64,000 bases of DNA from Rhodopirellula halodulae (GTDB lineage: Bacteria; Planctomycetota; Planctomycetia; Pirellulales; Pirellulaceae): NCBI RefSeq assembly GCF_020966775.1, contig NZ_JAJKFV010000011.1, positions 361,023 through 425,022 of the forward strand, in the 5' to 3' direction. The translations under genes and the position numbers were made by a program. A model generated the notes under the pieces. That model did not search any database. It saw nothing but the letters and a program-made list of their open reading frames with translations, and was not told where the DNA came from. This document shows, in pieces, positions 9,131 through 18,640 of this stretch (position 1 is the stretch's first letter; each line of letters begins with the position of its first letter).

Positions 9131-10702
9131 GTGACCGATACGCCTTCCAACGCTGCTGACCTCGACTTGACCGACCCCCACGCGGCTCGCCGGCACAAAT
9201 TGGAAGAAATCGCCGCCAAAGGCATTGATCCATGGGGTCAACGTTTTGACGACCGCTTGCTGGTAGGCCAGTGCCGCGACCGTATTGCCGAGATCCAGTG
9301 GCAGAAAAAGGACGGCGACACAATCGCATTGCCTGATGTTGAAAGCGAAGACGTCGACTACCGCCAATGGAAGGCTGACAACGGGCCCGGCGAGGAAATC
9401 GGCCCGATCGTTCGCGTCGCCGGTCGAATCCTGCTTTCGCGGCCAACGGGCAAACTGATCTTCCTGAACATTCGCGACTGGACAGGCGACATCCAGATCT
9501 TCGTTGGCAAGAAGCAAGTCGGCGACGAGAACTTTGACTTGGCCAAACTGTTTGACCTGGGTGACTTGATCGGCGTTCAAGGACGCTTGGGCCGGACCAA
9601 CACCGGAGAACTGACGGTCTTCGCCGAGGAGCTTTTCCTGTTGACCAAGATGCTGGAAGTCCCGCCCGAAAAGCACGCGGGGATGACCAACCAAGACCTG
9701 CGTCAACGCATGCGTTATGCCGATTTGGCGTTCAACGACGGTGTGATGCAAACCTTCCTCGATCGAACCAAGATCATCAAAAGCGTTCGCTCCACGTTGG
9801 ACGGCGAAGGCTTCTGCGAGGTCGAGGGCCCAACGCTGCACACGGTTCCCGGTGGCGCGGCGGCTCGTCCGTTTGAAACGCATCACAACGCGTTGGACAT
9901 GAAGCTGACCATGCGGATCGCGCTGGAACTGCACCTCAAGCGATTGATGGTCGGCGGCATGGAACGCGTTTACGAACTGGGCCGCGTGTATCGAAACGAA
10001 GGACTGTCGCCGCGGCACAATCCTGAGTTCACCATGCTGGAAACCTATCAGGCTTACGGCAACTACGAGTCCATGATGGACTTGACCGAGAAAATCATTT
10101 GCGATGCGATCGACAAGATCGGTGGCGGCTACAAACGCGAATACAACGGCACGATGCTTGACTTCACGCCGCCGTTTGAACGCGCGACGTACGCCGAGTT
10201 GTTTCAGAAAGCGACCGGCGTTGACCCGGCCGACGAAGACGCGGTGAAGACCTACGCCAAGAGCTTGAAGCTGGAAACCGAAGGTAAACACCCCGACGTG
10301 ATCCGCAACGAGATCTTCGAGGAAAAAGTGGAAGACTCGCTGCAGGGCCCAATCTTCGTCACCGATTACCCGGCAAGCATCTGCCCACTGACCAAACGCA
10401 AAACGGACAATCCCGAAATCGCCGAACGATTTGAAATGTTCATTTGCGGGATGGAACTGGCCAACGCGTACACCGAACTGAACGATCCGGACCTGCAGGA
10501 AGAGTTGTTCAAGACTCAGCTTGAAGGCCAAGACGACGAGGACTCGATGGCCAAGATGGACCACGACTTTGTCCGCGCCCTCCGCTACGGCATGCCTCCC
10601 GCAGGCGGCCTGGGAATCGGGATCGATCGCTTGGTGATGGTGCTCACCAACCAGAAGTCCATCCGAGACGTGATCCTGTTCCCGGTCCTTCGGCCGGAAT
10701 AG
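9131..10702 (+). CDS. lysS: Lysyl-tRNA synthetase, class II
   Basis: A 523-residue class II lysyl-tRNA synthetase that charges tRNA(Lys). The N-terminal OB-fold anticodon-binding domain spans about residues 85-190. The class II motifs follow: motif 2 is in GRVYRNEGLSPRHNPEF and motif 3 in GLGIGIDRLVM, with a C-terminal ILFPVLRP. No ATG lies close to the conserved start. A GTG at 9131 gives a normal-length N-terminus, whereas extending to an ATG at 8939 would add 64 non-conserved residues. The ribosome-binding site in front of the GTG is weak, so the exact start is uncertain. Confidence 0.93.
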   Translation: MTDTPSNAADLDLTDPHAARRHKLEEIAAKGIDPWGQRFDDRLLVGQCRDRIAEIQWQKKDGDTIALPDVESEDVDYRQWKADNGPGEEIGPIVRVAGRILLSRPTGKLIFLNIRDWTGDIQIFVGKKQVGDENFDLAKLFDLGDLIGVQGRLGRTNTGELTVFAEELFLLTKMLEVPPEKHAGMTNQDLRQRMRYADLAFNDGVMQTFLDRTKIIKSVRSTLDGEGFCEVEGPTLHTVPGGAAARPFETHHNALDMKLTMRIALELHLKRLMVGGMERVYELGRVYRNEGLSPRHNPEFTMLETYQAYGNYESMMDLTEKIICDAIDKIGGGYKREYNGTMLDFTPPFERATYAELFQKATGVDPADEDAVKTYAKSLKLETEGKHPDVIRNEIFEEKVEDSLQGPIFVTDYPASICPLTKRKTDNPEIAERFEMFICGMELANAYTELNDPDLQEELFKTQLEGQDDEDSMAKMDHDFVRALRYGMPPAGGLGIGIDRLVMVLTNQKSIRDVILFPVLRPE

Positions 10703-10925
10703 CCCCCCCCTCTCCTGGAAGGCCTGCTTGCGCCAAGCGTCCGTCCTCTGTCGCTACAACCCGCACAGTCTCGCGGCCGAGGACGATTTCGATGGATGCA
10801 TCCGGCGATTCTTGCGCTGTCCCGCCGTTCGTATTGAAGCGTTCGTTGGTCACTTGTGGCGGCGAGGGCGGAGCAGCCTTTGTGTGATCTGAATCCAACA
10901 GAGCACAAAGCACGAGCAGAGAACG

Positions 10926-13589
10926 ATGGGGCATTTGTCTTTCCCAAACGCGATGCGCGCTCTCGCGCAAGCCGACTCTTTCAGCAACGAAAACCACCAA
11001 GCAGATTGGCTCGTTCTTTGCGCCGCCATCGTGCTGCTGATGCAAGCCGGCTTCATGTGCTTGGAATCAGGGTTGGTGCGAGAAAAGAACTCCATCAATA
11101 CCGCAGTGAAAAACCTGACGGACCTGCTGGTCTCGGTGTGTTTCTATTGGATCGCCGGATTCGCCTTGATGTTCGGCACAACCTCGTTGGGTTTGGTGGG
11201 GACGGGTCAGTGGATGCCTGACTTCTCGTCCACTGAATCTTTGGCCGCTTTTTTTCTGTTCCAAGCGATGTTTTGTGGAACGGCAGCCACGATTGTCTCG
11301 GGTGCGGTCGCGGAACGCATGCGTTTCCACGGATACCTGCTGACCTGTGCTTTGATTGCAGTCTTCATCTATCCCGTGGTGGGACACTGGGCATGGGCCA
11401 GTGGAGTGGACGGCGTCAACCAAGGCTGGCTAGAGAACATCGGCTTCCGCGACTTCGCTGGCAGTACCGTGGTGCACTCGGTTGGCGGATGGGCAGCCCT
11501 CGCAGCTTGCATCGCGATCGGGCCTCGTCTGGGAAGATTTCGCGGGAACGGTCGGGTTCGCGAAATTCAACCCAGCAATTTGACATTGGCATATCTGGGA
11601 ACGTTCATCCTTTTCTTTGGCTGGTTCGGATTCAACTGCGGCAGCACGCTGCAAGTCAATCGCGACATCGCGCCCATCGCGGTCAACACATTGCTCGGAG
11701 GATGTTTCGGAGGCATCTCAGCGGTGTTGATCTCTTCGTTGCGACTCGGAGTGCCAGAACCAAAATCCATTTGCAATGGATTGCTTGGCGGACTCGTGTC
11801 CATCACCGCGGCAGGCAACATGATCGACCCCCGATCGGCCGCCATCATCGGCGCCATCGCGGGTGTAATCGTAATTTTGTCAGAGTGGCTACTGCTGAAG
11901 TTCAAGATCGACGATGCTGTTGGGGCGATTCCTGTCCATGGTTTTTGTGGAGCCTGGGGCACCATCGCATTGGCGGCTTTCATCCACGAGGAATCCCTTC
12001 CCGCACACACGAGCCGCTGGGAATTCTTCTCGATTCAGTCCCTCGGTGTGACGGCAACGTTTGCGTATGTCTTCGGTGGAATCTATGGCTTGCTTCGTTT
12101 GCTGCAGTGGTGCTATCCGTTGCGAGTCAAAGCCAAAACGGAACAAATCGGGCTGAACGTGGTCGAACACAATGCCTCCAGTCGCCTGCTGGACCTGGCA
12201 GTCAGCATGGATTCAGCGGCCAAATTGAAACGCTTGCATCCGGATTGCAAAATCGCACCGGAGTTCGGCACGGCGGTGGGAGATTTGATCGCAAGCTTCA
12301 ACCAAATGGTCGACCAGATCTGCAACGATCAATCAGCTCTCGAGGCAGCCACCCAACGAGCGGAATCGCTCACCGTGATCTTGGACGAATCGCCCAACGA
12401 GATTGTGATCATTCATGCGGAAACGGGACGAATCGTCAGCATGAACTGCGGTGCCAGAGCGAACATGCAGTGGGACGAAGACGAACTCCCTGAACTCATG
12501 TTCGAAGACTTGTTCGAGACGGGTTTTCAAACACTCCAAGAATTCCGCCACTCCGAATTCAACGGCGACCGAGCCTTCACTCAACGGACCGTGAGTGCCC
12601 TCCGGAAAGATGGCTCGAACTACCCGGCCTCAATCAGCGTGCAACACGCTGATTTCCTCGACCAGCAAGTCCTCGTCATTTTGACGGTCGACATGACTGA
12701 CCAAGAACAGATGAAGGAGCGTCTGCATGCGGCGGAGAAGATGGAAGCCATTGGGCTGCTCGCATCAGGAATTGCCCACGAAATCAACACGCCTCTCCAA
12801 AGCATCACTGGAAACGTCGAGTTCATTCAAGACTTCCAGTCAAACATCCAACACATTCTGACGGAACTTTCGGCCCCGACCTGCAGCGATGCTCAACGCA
12901 AAGAATTGGCATCGCAGATCGGAACTCGGCGTTGGTCGCGATGGATCAACGAAAGCGGGGAGGCTCTCGAAGAAACACAAGATTCCATCGGTCGAATTGT
13001 CAGCATCGTCAACGCGATGCGAGTGCTCACTCATCCCGGCGCGAACACAAAGGCCAGCGCGAACCTGAACGAAGTCATCCGCAATGCCGCCGCAATTTCA
13101 CGTCCCCGCTGGCGAGACGCAGCCGCGATTCACTGGGGCTTGTGTGAATCGGAACCGCTGATCGAATGCCATGCCAACGAACTGGCCCAAGTTTTCTGCA
13201 ACCTGTTTGTCAACGCTGGGGACGCCATTCGTGAGAAAATGCGTGAACAGAATAGCGATTGCCTCGGTGAAATTCGCGTGGTGACAACCGTCGACAGCAA
13301 CGGACTGAAAATCGCGATTTCGGACACCGGAAACGGGATGCCCGAATCCGTCCGCCGACGCTGCTTCGAACAGTTCTTCACCACCAAACCCGTGGGACAA
13401 GGCACGGGGCAGGGTCTCTCGATCGCCTATCAAATCATCGTGGACCGCCACGGAGGAACCATGGAAGTGACATCGGACGGATCCAACGGGACTCAGTTCG
13501 ACATCTGGATTCCGGCGGAAGGCATGTCGAGCAACCGGGACGCTCAATCGAACAATCCATCAACGCAATGTGTCGACCAATCGTGCTAA
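10926..13589 (+). CDS. Ammonium transporter-histidine kinase fusion (Amt-PAS-HisKA-HATPase)
   Basis: An 887-residue fusion. Residues about 27-400 form an Amt/Rh channel with the conserved pore residues: D176, twin histidines H184 and H338, and the GWFGFN segment with F234 and S240. A linker of about 80 residues leads to a PAS-like domain (about 483-590). A histidine-kinase dimerisation domain with H618 (AHEINTP) and an ATPase domain with N box (NLFVNAGDAI), G1 (DTGNGMP) and G2 (GTGQGLS) complete the chain. There is no receiver domain. The architecture matches the ammonium-sensor kinase Ks-Amt5 described from Kuenenia stuttgartiensis, so it probably senses external ammonium; whether it also transports is unclear. 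No response regulator is adjacent. Confidence 0.93.
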   Translation: MGHLSFPNAMRALAQADSFSNENHQADWLVLCAAIVLLMQAGFMCLESGLVREKNSINTAVKNLTDLLVSVCFYWIAGFALMFGTTSLGLVGTGQWMPDFSSTESLAAFFLFQAMFCGTAATIVSGAVAERMRFHGYLLTCALIAVFIYPVVGHWAWASGVDGVNQGWLENIGFRDFAGSTVVHSVGGWAALAACIAIGPRLGRFRGNGRVREIQPSNLTLAYLGTFILFFGWFGFNCGSTLQVNRDIAPIAVNTLLGGCFGGISAVLISSLRLGVPEPKSICNGLLGGLVSITAAGNMIDPRSAAIIGAIAGVIVILSEWLLLKFKIDDAVGAIPVHGFCGAWGTIALAAFIHEESLPAHTSRWEFFSIQSLGVTATFAYVFGGIYGLLRLLQWCYPLRVKAKTEQIGLNVVEHNASSRLLDLAVSMDSAAKLKRLHPDCKIAPEFGTAVGDLIASFNQMVDQICNDQSALEAATQRAESLTVILDESPNEIVIIHAETGRIVSMNCGARANMQWDEDELPELMFEDLFETGFQTLQEFRHSEFNGDRAFTQRTVSALRKDGSNYPASISVQHADFLDQQVLVILTVDMTDQEQMKERLHAAEKMEAIGLLASGIAHEINTPLQSITGNVEFIQDFQSNIQHILTELSAPTCSDAQRKELASQIGTRRWSRWINESGEALEETQDSIGRIVSIVNAMRVLTHPGANTKASANLNEVIRNAAAISRPRWRDAAAIHWGLCESEPLIECHANELAQVFCNLFVNAGDAIREKMREQNSDCLGEIRVVTTVDSNGLKIAISDTGNGMPESVRRRCFEQFFTTKPVGQGTGQGLSIAYQIIVDRHGGTMEVTSDGSNGTQFDIWIPAEGMSSNRDAQSNNPSTQCVDQSC

Positions 13590-13630
13590 CGCTGCCATCC
13601 ATCGTGACCTGAACGCAAGTTTCGGATGGC

Positions 13631-13849
13631 TTAAAACAGCGTGTAGATGAATGGGGCGGCACCGCTGGTTGCCATGATGCTGATCACCCCGACCAGCAAC
13701 AGTGAACCAAGCAACGGGATCAGCCACCACTTCTTGTTCTCCCGCAAAAAGAAGAAGAACTCCTGCACCAATCCCACCTCCTGTTGCTGGGATTCTCGTT
13801 CGAAGGCATCGGACGAATTGGATTCAGATGGCGATTCGTTGTCGGTCAT
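13631..13849 (-). CDS. DUF5989 family small membrane protein (SxtK-like)
   Basis: 72 residues. An acidic N-terminus is followed by a conserved FFFFLRENKKWWLIPLL segment, one transmembrane helix, and the C-terminal APFIYTLF that marks the DUF5989 family. It starts 7 bases after the SxtJ-like gene and is the last member of a three-gene cassette with a carbamoyltransferase. The ATG at 13849 was preferred; the frame is open for 38 codons upstream, but this would overlap the SxtJ-like gene. Function unknown. Its constant pairing with carbamoyltransferases suggests an accessory or membrane-recruitment role (inference). Confidence 0.82.
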   Translation of the reverse strand: MTDNESPSESNSSDAFERESQQQEVGLVQEFFFFLRENKKWWLIPLLGSLLLVGVISIMATSGAAPFIYTLF

Positions 13850-13856
13850 GGATTCG

Positions 13857-14264
13857 TCAGAATTGCTTGAAGTATTGTTCTGCGGCGACGTCTTGTTTTC
13901 GGTCTTGCCAGGTGCTCGCGTGGTGTCTCTCACGCAAACGCAACGCATCATGCCCCACCACACGCAGCGCCATTGCCAAAGGTGTCAACACGACGAAGTA
14001 GATGGCACCAAACAACAGATGCCCGACCAAAAACGCGAGCGGGAAGGTGAGCCACTGCCAACCGCGAATGATTTTTTCCTGGGTGGCGGGCAGTGCATAG
14101 TACACCGAGGTCGTGACCACGGCGCATCCAACCAACAACGCCGAGGGCCAAACACCCAACGACCGCGACAACCAAGCGAATATCAGCAATAGCAACCCCA
14201 GCGAAGCTCCAAACCACCGTCGCATGGATGGACTGGGCGCGGCCGATAGATCAATCAAAGGCAT
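13857..14264 (-). CDS. SxtJ family membrane protein
   Basis: 135 residues with four hydrophobic segments and a C-terminal charged tail. The motif PLAMALRVVGHDALRLR is typical of the SxtJ family, named after a gene of unknown function in cyanobacterial saxitoxin clusters, where it also sits beside a carbamoyltransferase. Here it lies 9 bases after the carbamoyltransferase gene and 7 bases before the DUF5989 gene. The three form a compact cassette. The role is not established; a membrane partner of the carbamoyltransferase is a reasonable guess. Confidence 0.82.
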   Translation of the reverse strand: MPLIDLSAAPSPSMRRWFGASLGLLLLIFAWLSRSLGVWPSALLVGCAVVTTSVYYALPATQEKIIRGWQWLTFPLAFLVGHLLFGAIYFVVLTPLAMALRVVGHDALRLRERHHASTWQDRKQDVAAEQYFKQF

Positions 14265-14273
14265 GACGAGACC

Positions 14274-16100
14274 TCAATCCGGGGCAAGATCACTCAGGTA
14301 GGTCTGACTGGACTCCACCGCCGCAGTCGGCTGCTCACTCCGGAGCATCAAATGGTTACCAACCACCAAAGCATCCATCTGCGTTGCCAGAAAACAACGA
14401 TAGGCGTCCGCTGCCGTGCGAACGATCGGCTCGCCACGAACGTTGAAACTGGTGTTGATCAACGCTGGGCAACCGGTCCGATCGTGAAACGCTTTCAACA
14501 AGGCATGAAACCTTGGGTGCCGCTGTTGGCTGACCGTTTGGACGCGTGCGGAGTAGTCGAGGTGGGTGATCGCTGGCAAATCACTCCGCACTTGTTTGAC
14601 TCGTTCGATTCCACTTGCCTCCGCGGTCGACTTTCGACGATCAGGATTCACATCGAACGTGAACAGCATGTAAGGGCTCTCGACATCTTCGGGCACTTCA
14701 AAACACTCCGAAGCATGCTCCTTCAACACCGACGGTGCGAATGGACGGAAGGATTCTCGATACTTGATCTTCAAATTCATCGTCGTCTGCATTTCAGAAT
14801 CGCGGGGATCTCCCAAAATGCTGCGGGCTCCCAAGGACCTCGGACCAAATTCCATCTTTCCTTGAACCCAACCCACCACGTTTCCCGTGGCCAATAGCTC
14901 GGCAACTTCACGATCCAAATTCGCGGGATCGTCGAACGATCTCACAACGGCGCCCTGTGACTTCAGTTGCTGGATCTCTTCGTCTTCATCAATGGCGGGT
15001 CCCAACAGAGTTCCCCGCTGAGCGTCCGAGGGATTGACGGCACGTTCGTTCCGCAGCAATTCATGCCAGATCAACCAAGCCACGCCTAGCGCGCCACCGG
15101 CGTCGCCCGCAGCCGGTTGAACCCAGATCCGGTCGAACGGACCTTCACGAAGCAATCGTCCGTTGGCGACACAATTCAATGCGACACCACCTGCCAAGCA
15201 CAACGAATGTAACTTGGTTTGTTCGTGGACGTATCTCGCCAATCCAAGCACCAACTCTTCCGTGACCAACTGAATACTCGCGGCGATATCCATGTCGACT
15301 TGCCGGACCGGAGCCTCCGGTTCACGACGCTGCACGCTCAGCAAACGTTCCAGTGCAGCACCCGTCATCCGCAGCGTGTGCGGAAACGTGAAGAAGTCCA
15401 TGTTCAATGAATAGCTGCCATCCTCGTGCTGGCATACCAATCGATCACGAATGACCTCCGCGAATTTTGGCTCGCCGTAAGGTGCCAACCCCATCAGTTT
15501 GTATTCGCCGGAGTTGACGCGGAACCCACAGAAATAGGTGAAAGCGGAATACAACAATCCAAGCGAATGCGGAAAGCGAATCTCTTGCTTCAAACGCAAA
15601 CGCGCCCCTTCACCAACACCCCAACTCGTGGTTGCCCACTCGCCAACACCATCAATCGTCAGCACGGCGGCCCGCTCAAACGGACTGGGATAGTATGCAC
15701 TCGCCGCGTGCGATTCGTGGTGCTCGCAAAACACGATGCGGCGCTGAGTCTTTCCGCCAAGCTGCTTTCGAATTTCGCGGGGAAGATGAAGTTTGGTCTG
15801 CAACCAAGACGGCATGGCTCGCGAAAACGAGCGGTAACCACGTGGAGCGTAGGCCAGATAGGTTTCGAGCAGACGCTCGAACTTCAACAACGGTTTTTCA
15901 TAGAAACCGACGTAATCGATATCAGAGACGCTGGCCCCAATCTCATTCAGACACCCTTCGAGCGCGAGCGACGGAAAGGCAGCATCATGCTTCTTCCGAG
16001 TGAATCGTTCTTCACTTGCGGCCGCCACCACCTTGCCGTCCTCCACCAGCGCCACCGCGGAGTCGTGGTAGAAGGCAGAGATTCCAAGGATAAGTGTCAT
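14274..16100 (-). CDS. Carbamoyltransferase (NodU/CmcH/TobZ family, SxtI-like)
   Basis: About 608 residues. The N-terminal Kae1/Hsp70-like domain begins LGISAFYHDSA and carries the metal/adenylate-binding histidines in CEHHESHAAS. The C-terminal carbamoyltransferase domain carries KMEFGPRSLGARSIL, FRPFAPSV and NTSFNVRGEPIV. The family moves a carbamoyl group from carbamoyl phosphate, through a carbamoyl-adenylate, to a hydroxyl of a sugar or natural product. The acceptor is unknown; no antibiotic or toxin cluster surrounds it, so a surface polysaccharide or glycolipid is possible (inference). A GTG two codons upstream at 16106 is an alternative start. It leads the sxtI/J/K-like cassette. Confidence 0.92.
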   Translation of the reverse strand: MTLILGISAFYHDSAVALVEDGKVVAAASEERFTRKKHDAAFPSLALEGCLNEIGASVSDIDYVGFYEKPLLKFERLLETYLAYAPRGYRSFSRAMPSWLQTKLHLPREIRKQLGGKTQRRIVFCEHHESHAASAYYPSPFERAAVLTIDGVGEWATTSWGVGEGARLRLKQEIRFPHSLGLLYSAFTYFCGFRVNSGEYKLMGLAPYGEPKFAEVIRDRLVCQHEDGSYSLNMDFFTFPHTLRMTGAALERLLSVQRREPEAPVRQVDMDIAASIQLVTEELVLGLARYVHEQTKLHSLCLAGGVALNCVANGRLLREGPFDRIWVQPAAGDAGGALGVAWLIWHELLRNERAVNPSDAQRGTLLGPAIDEDEEIQQLKSQGAVVRSFDDPANLDREVAELLATGNVVGWVQGKMEFGPRSLGARSILGDPRDSEMQTTMNLKIKYRESFRPFAPSVLKEHASECFEVPEDVESPYMLFTFDVNPDRRKSTAEASGIERVKQVRSDLPAITHLDYSARVQTVSQQRHPRFHALLKAFHDRTGCPALINTSFNVRGEPIVRTAADAYRCFLATQMDALVVGNHLMLRSEQPTAAVESSQTYLSDLAPD

Positions 16101-16265
16101 CGCCACATTGTAGCTGGATACGCTTCATCGAGGGACTCCGCATCCAGGAGTAACAAGGCTCCCGCCCAAGACGCGACGTTGATGAACGAAGGCCCCTGCT
16201 TCTCGACACCAGCAAACGGCGGCATCGAGAGTCAGGATTCATTTTTCAGCCGCTGTGCCAGACAA

Positions 16266-17636
16266 CTAGGAAGCGTGGCTTTCTAAACGGCGAGCGATCT
16301 CATCTTTCACCGCGTTGGCATCCGCGGGCAGGTGAGTGGCTGGGTTGGCAAGGTTGCAATCGATGCCCTCCAGCTTTGATTCGTGATAACCAACCTTAAA
16401 GTCCGTGAACTTCAACCCGTGAGCCGTGCTAATCACCACGGTCTTGTCTTGCGACTTGATCGTTCCACGATCGATCAGCTTCTTCAGCACCGCCAAAGCA
16501 ACACCGGTATGCGGGCAGGTAAACATGCCGGTCAGGTCCGCTCGAGCACAAGCATCGGCCAATTCACCCTCGCTGGCTTGCTCCACAATCCCGTCGGTTT
16601 CTTTGACGGCCTTGACCGCTTTCGCGTAGCTGACCGGATCACCGATTCGAATCGCGTTGGCCAGCGTGTCTTGAGCGGTGACGCTGACCTTTTCTTTGAA
16701 TCCCTGTTTGTAAGCCTCGTAGAACGGGTTGGCACGTTCGGCCTGAGCCGCGACCAAACGAGGCATCCGATTGATCAGCCCCAGATCCATCATCAACTGG
16801 AACCCTTTGTAGAGCGCACTGATATTCCCCAGGTTACCCACGGGAATGATGATCCAATCAGGCACTTCCCATTGAAACTGACGCACCATTTCGATGCCGA
16901 CGGTCTTCTGACCTTCGATCCGCAGGCTGTTCATCGAGTTTGCCAGGTAGATCGAATTGTCCCTGGTGACTTCTTGCACGATTTTCATGCAACCATCGAA
17001 GTCGGTGTCCAGAGCCAACACGTGAGCCCCATTGGCGACCGGCTGAATCAACTGGGCCGTGCTGACTTTTCCCGCGGGCAAGAAGATGACCGCGGGGATT
17101 CCGGCATAAGCCGCGTAGGCCGCCAGTGCCGCGCTGGTGTCGCCCGTGCTCGCACATGCCACCGCTTTGACGCTGCTTCCCTGCGCCATCATTTGTTTAA
17201 CGACGCTGACCAGCACCGTCATGCCCAAGTCCTTGAAGCTGCCCGTGTGGCTGTTGCCACACAATTTGATCCACAGATCGGGTACGCCGAGCTGGTCACC
17301 GAGACGCTCCGCCCAGAACAAGTTGGTGTTGCCCTCGAACATGCTGACGACATTCTCGTCGGCCAATGATGGCACCACCCATTCCCGCATTCCCCAAACA
17401 CCGCTGCCGTACGGCCACTTGGAAGTGCTGGCACGCGAATCAAAGAGTTGCTGCCACTGGTAGGCGTTGCGTTTTTTCAGAGGTTCTCGCTCGTGATAGA
17501 CCTCCAGCAGACTGCCGCAACTAGGGCAGGTGTAGATCACGTCGTAGATCGAGTGTTTGCCGCTGCAACCTGAAATGCAACGAAAATAGGTGGTTTGGTG
17601 ATCCACGTTGGGCTGGGACTCGACGGCGAGTGACAT
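16266..17636 (-). CDS. thrC: Threonine synthase
   Basis: A 456-residue PLP enzyme that converts O-phosphohomoserine to threonine. The Schiff-base lysine lies in [10 protein letters not shown] at about residue 140. A phosphate-binding loop ([10 protein letters not shown]) and [12 protein letters not shown] follow. The N-terminus has cysteines in CISGCSGKH and CPSCGS that may bind zinc, as in some thermophile-type and planctomycete threonine synthases. It is a single gene. It is preceded by a 60-base imperfect hairpin about 64 bases upstream of the ATG that could be a leader structure or the terminator of the gene upstream. Confidence 0.93.
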   Translation of the reverse strand: MSLAVESQPNVDHQTTYFRCISGCSGKHSIYDVIYTCPSCGSLLEVYHEREPLKKRNAYQWQQLFDSRASTSKWPYGSGVWGMREWVVPSLADENVVSMFEGNTNLFWAERLGDQLGVPDLWIKLCGNSHTGSFKDLGMTVLVSVVKQMMAQGSSVKAVACASTGDTSAALAAYAAYAGIPAVIFLPAGKVSTAQLIQPVANGAHVLALDTDFDGCMKIVQEVTRDNSIYLANSMNSLRIEGQKTVGIEMVRQFQWEVPDWIIIPVGNLGNISALYKGFQLMMDLGLINRMPRLVAAQAERANPFYEAYKQGFKEKVSVTAQDTLANAIRIGDPVSYAKAVKAVKETDGIVEQASEGELADACARADLTGMFTCPHTGVALAVLKKLIDRGTIKSQDKTVVISTAHGLKFTDFKVGYHESKLEGIDCNLANPATHLPADANAVKDEIARRLESHAS

Positions 17637-17699
17637 GAGGAGATCCTGATGCGATGAAATGAGGGGCCGACATTATGGTCACAGCCCCGCAGCAGGCAA

Positions 17700-17760
17700 A
17701 GGGCGAACGCCTCATTCTCAGCGTTTGAGCCAACCGCTGAAAATGAATCACTTTCGCCCT
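17700..17760 (-). promoter_or_regulatory. Long imperfect hairpin in the thrC leader / 3' of the upstream gene
   Basis: An outer 7-bp stem (AGGGCGA at 17700-17706 with TCGCCCT at 17754-17760) encloses an inner 11-base stem with one mismatch (17713-17723 with 17735-17745) and an 11-base loop. There is no U-tract on the minus strand, so a simple intrinsic terminator is unlikely. It lies between the stop of the Gly/Tyr-rich gene and the start of thrC. Confidence 0.4.
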
Positions 17761-17810
17761 CAAATCGCGTCGCCTTCACGATCGGTCGGGTGCCCGAATA
17801 AGCTGCCTGC

Positions 17811-18290
17811 TCAAGGGTAGTAATAGGGCCGACCAACGCCGTAATAACCAGGCGCGACATAGTAGGTCCCGGTCCCGAATCCGATCGTGCCTCCGGGCCC
17901 CACACGGAATCCAGTCCCACTGACCGATCCAGGTACGTATCCGTATCCATAGCTGCGATACCCGTATCCGCTGTAACCACCGTATCCGTAGGTCGGAATT
18001 CGATTCAAAACCCGGCGGGGAATCCGGTTGGTATAGGTGTATCCGCTGCCGGTGGAACGAGGCGTGACCGCGGGACGCTGCACCGTGTAGTTATTCTGCG
18101 GCAGCCCTCCTCGCTGAGAAATGATGCTGCTACCGCCACGATCAAATCCGTTGCTCTGAATTCCATATCGATAGCCCTGTGCCGAAGCATCCTGCGACAG
18201 AACCACGCTGGCAACGACTGCCACCGCGAGCCCGCCCACCCACGTGAATTTCGAGCTGAAACGCGGCCGCGTTTGTAGAAAAGTGTTCAT
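17811..18290 (-). CDS. Secreted Gly/Tyr-rich protein of unknown function
   Basis: 159 residues. A signal peptide (hydrophobic stretch GGLAVAVVASVVLS, probable cleavage after ASA at about residue 38) is followed by a mature domain very rich in Gly, Tyr, Arg and Ser, with many GYG, YGYG and YYP motifs and no cysteine. The ATG at 18290 places the signal peptide at the N-terminus. No enzyme motif is visible. Low-complexity secreted proteins of this kind are common in Pirellulaceae and may be structural envelope or matrix proteins; that is inference. Confidence 0.72.
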   Translation of the reverse strand: MNTFLQTRPRFSSKFTWVGGLAVAVVASVVLSQDASAQGYRYGIQSNGFDRGGSSIISQRGGLPQNNYTVQRPAVTPRSTGSGYTYTNRIPRRVLNRIPTYGYGGYSGYGYRSYGYGYVPGSVSGTGFRVGPGGTIGFGTGTYYVAPGYYGVGRPYYYP

Positions 18291-18640
18291 TGCAAACCTC
18301 GACAAAAAGAGAAGAAACAGCAGACATGCCCGTCGCCGTACCGTTCGCCATTTTAGGCGTGACGACCACGACGGTCCTCTTAAGAAATGACCGCAACAAC
18401 GCATTTCCCCGCCAATTGATACCGAACTCTCGCCTGAAAACCTGAAATCCAGACAGCCAATTTCCACGAAACGGCCGCTTCAACTGCAAGCAATCTCGAT
18501 CGAGCGACTCTGCTAAACTGAGCGTTTCTCACGATCCATCGGATGAGCATCACCTGAGTCGACCGGGACACGGGCAGTGCGGAATCCCAAAATCGTGGCC
18601 AAGCGTTTAACAGACTTTTCCTCTTTTTCGATTGATCGGC
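18291..18640. other. Divergent intergenic region, no gene seen
   Basis: 350 bases between the divergent starts of the Gly/Tyr-rich protein and the permuted binding protein. The short frames that cross it lack coding character. It should contain two promoters; no clear inverted repeat or riboswitch was recognised. Confidence 0.45.

Noticed and set aside
9113-10564. A 483-codon open frame on the minus strand opposite lysS
   Set aside because: It is the antisense of a highly conserved lysyl-tRNA synthetase; its product is rich in Phe/Val/His with no motif, as expected of a shadow frame.
11273-12493. A 406-codon frame overlapping the Amt-kinase gene on the same strand
   Set aside because: Out of frame with a complete, motif-rich fusion protein; product is Arg/His/Ser-rich and featureless.
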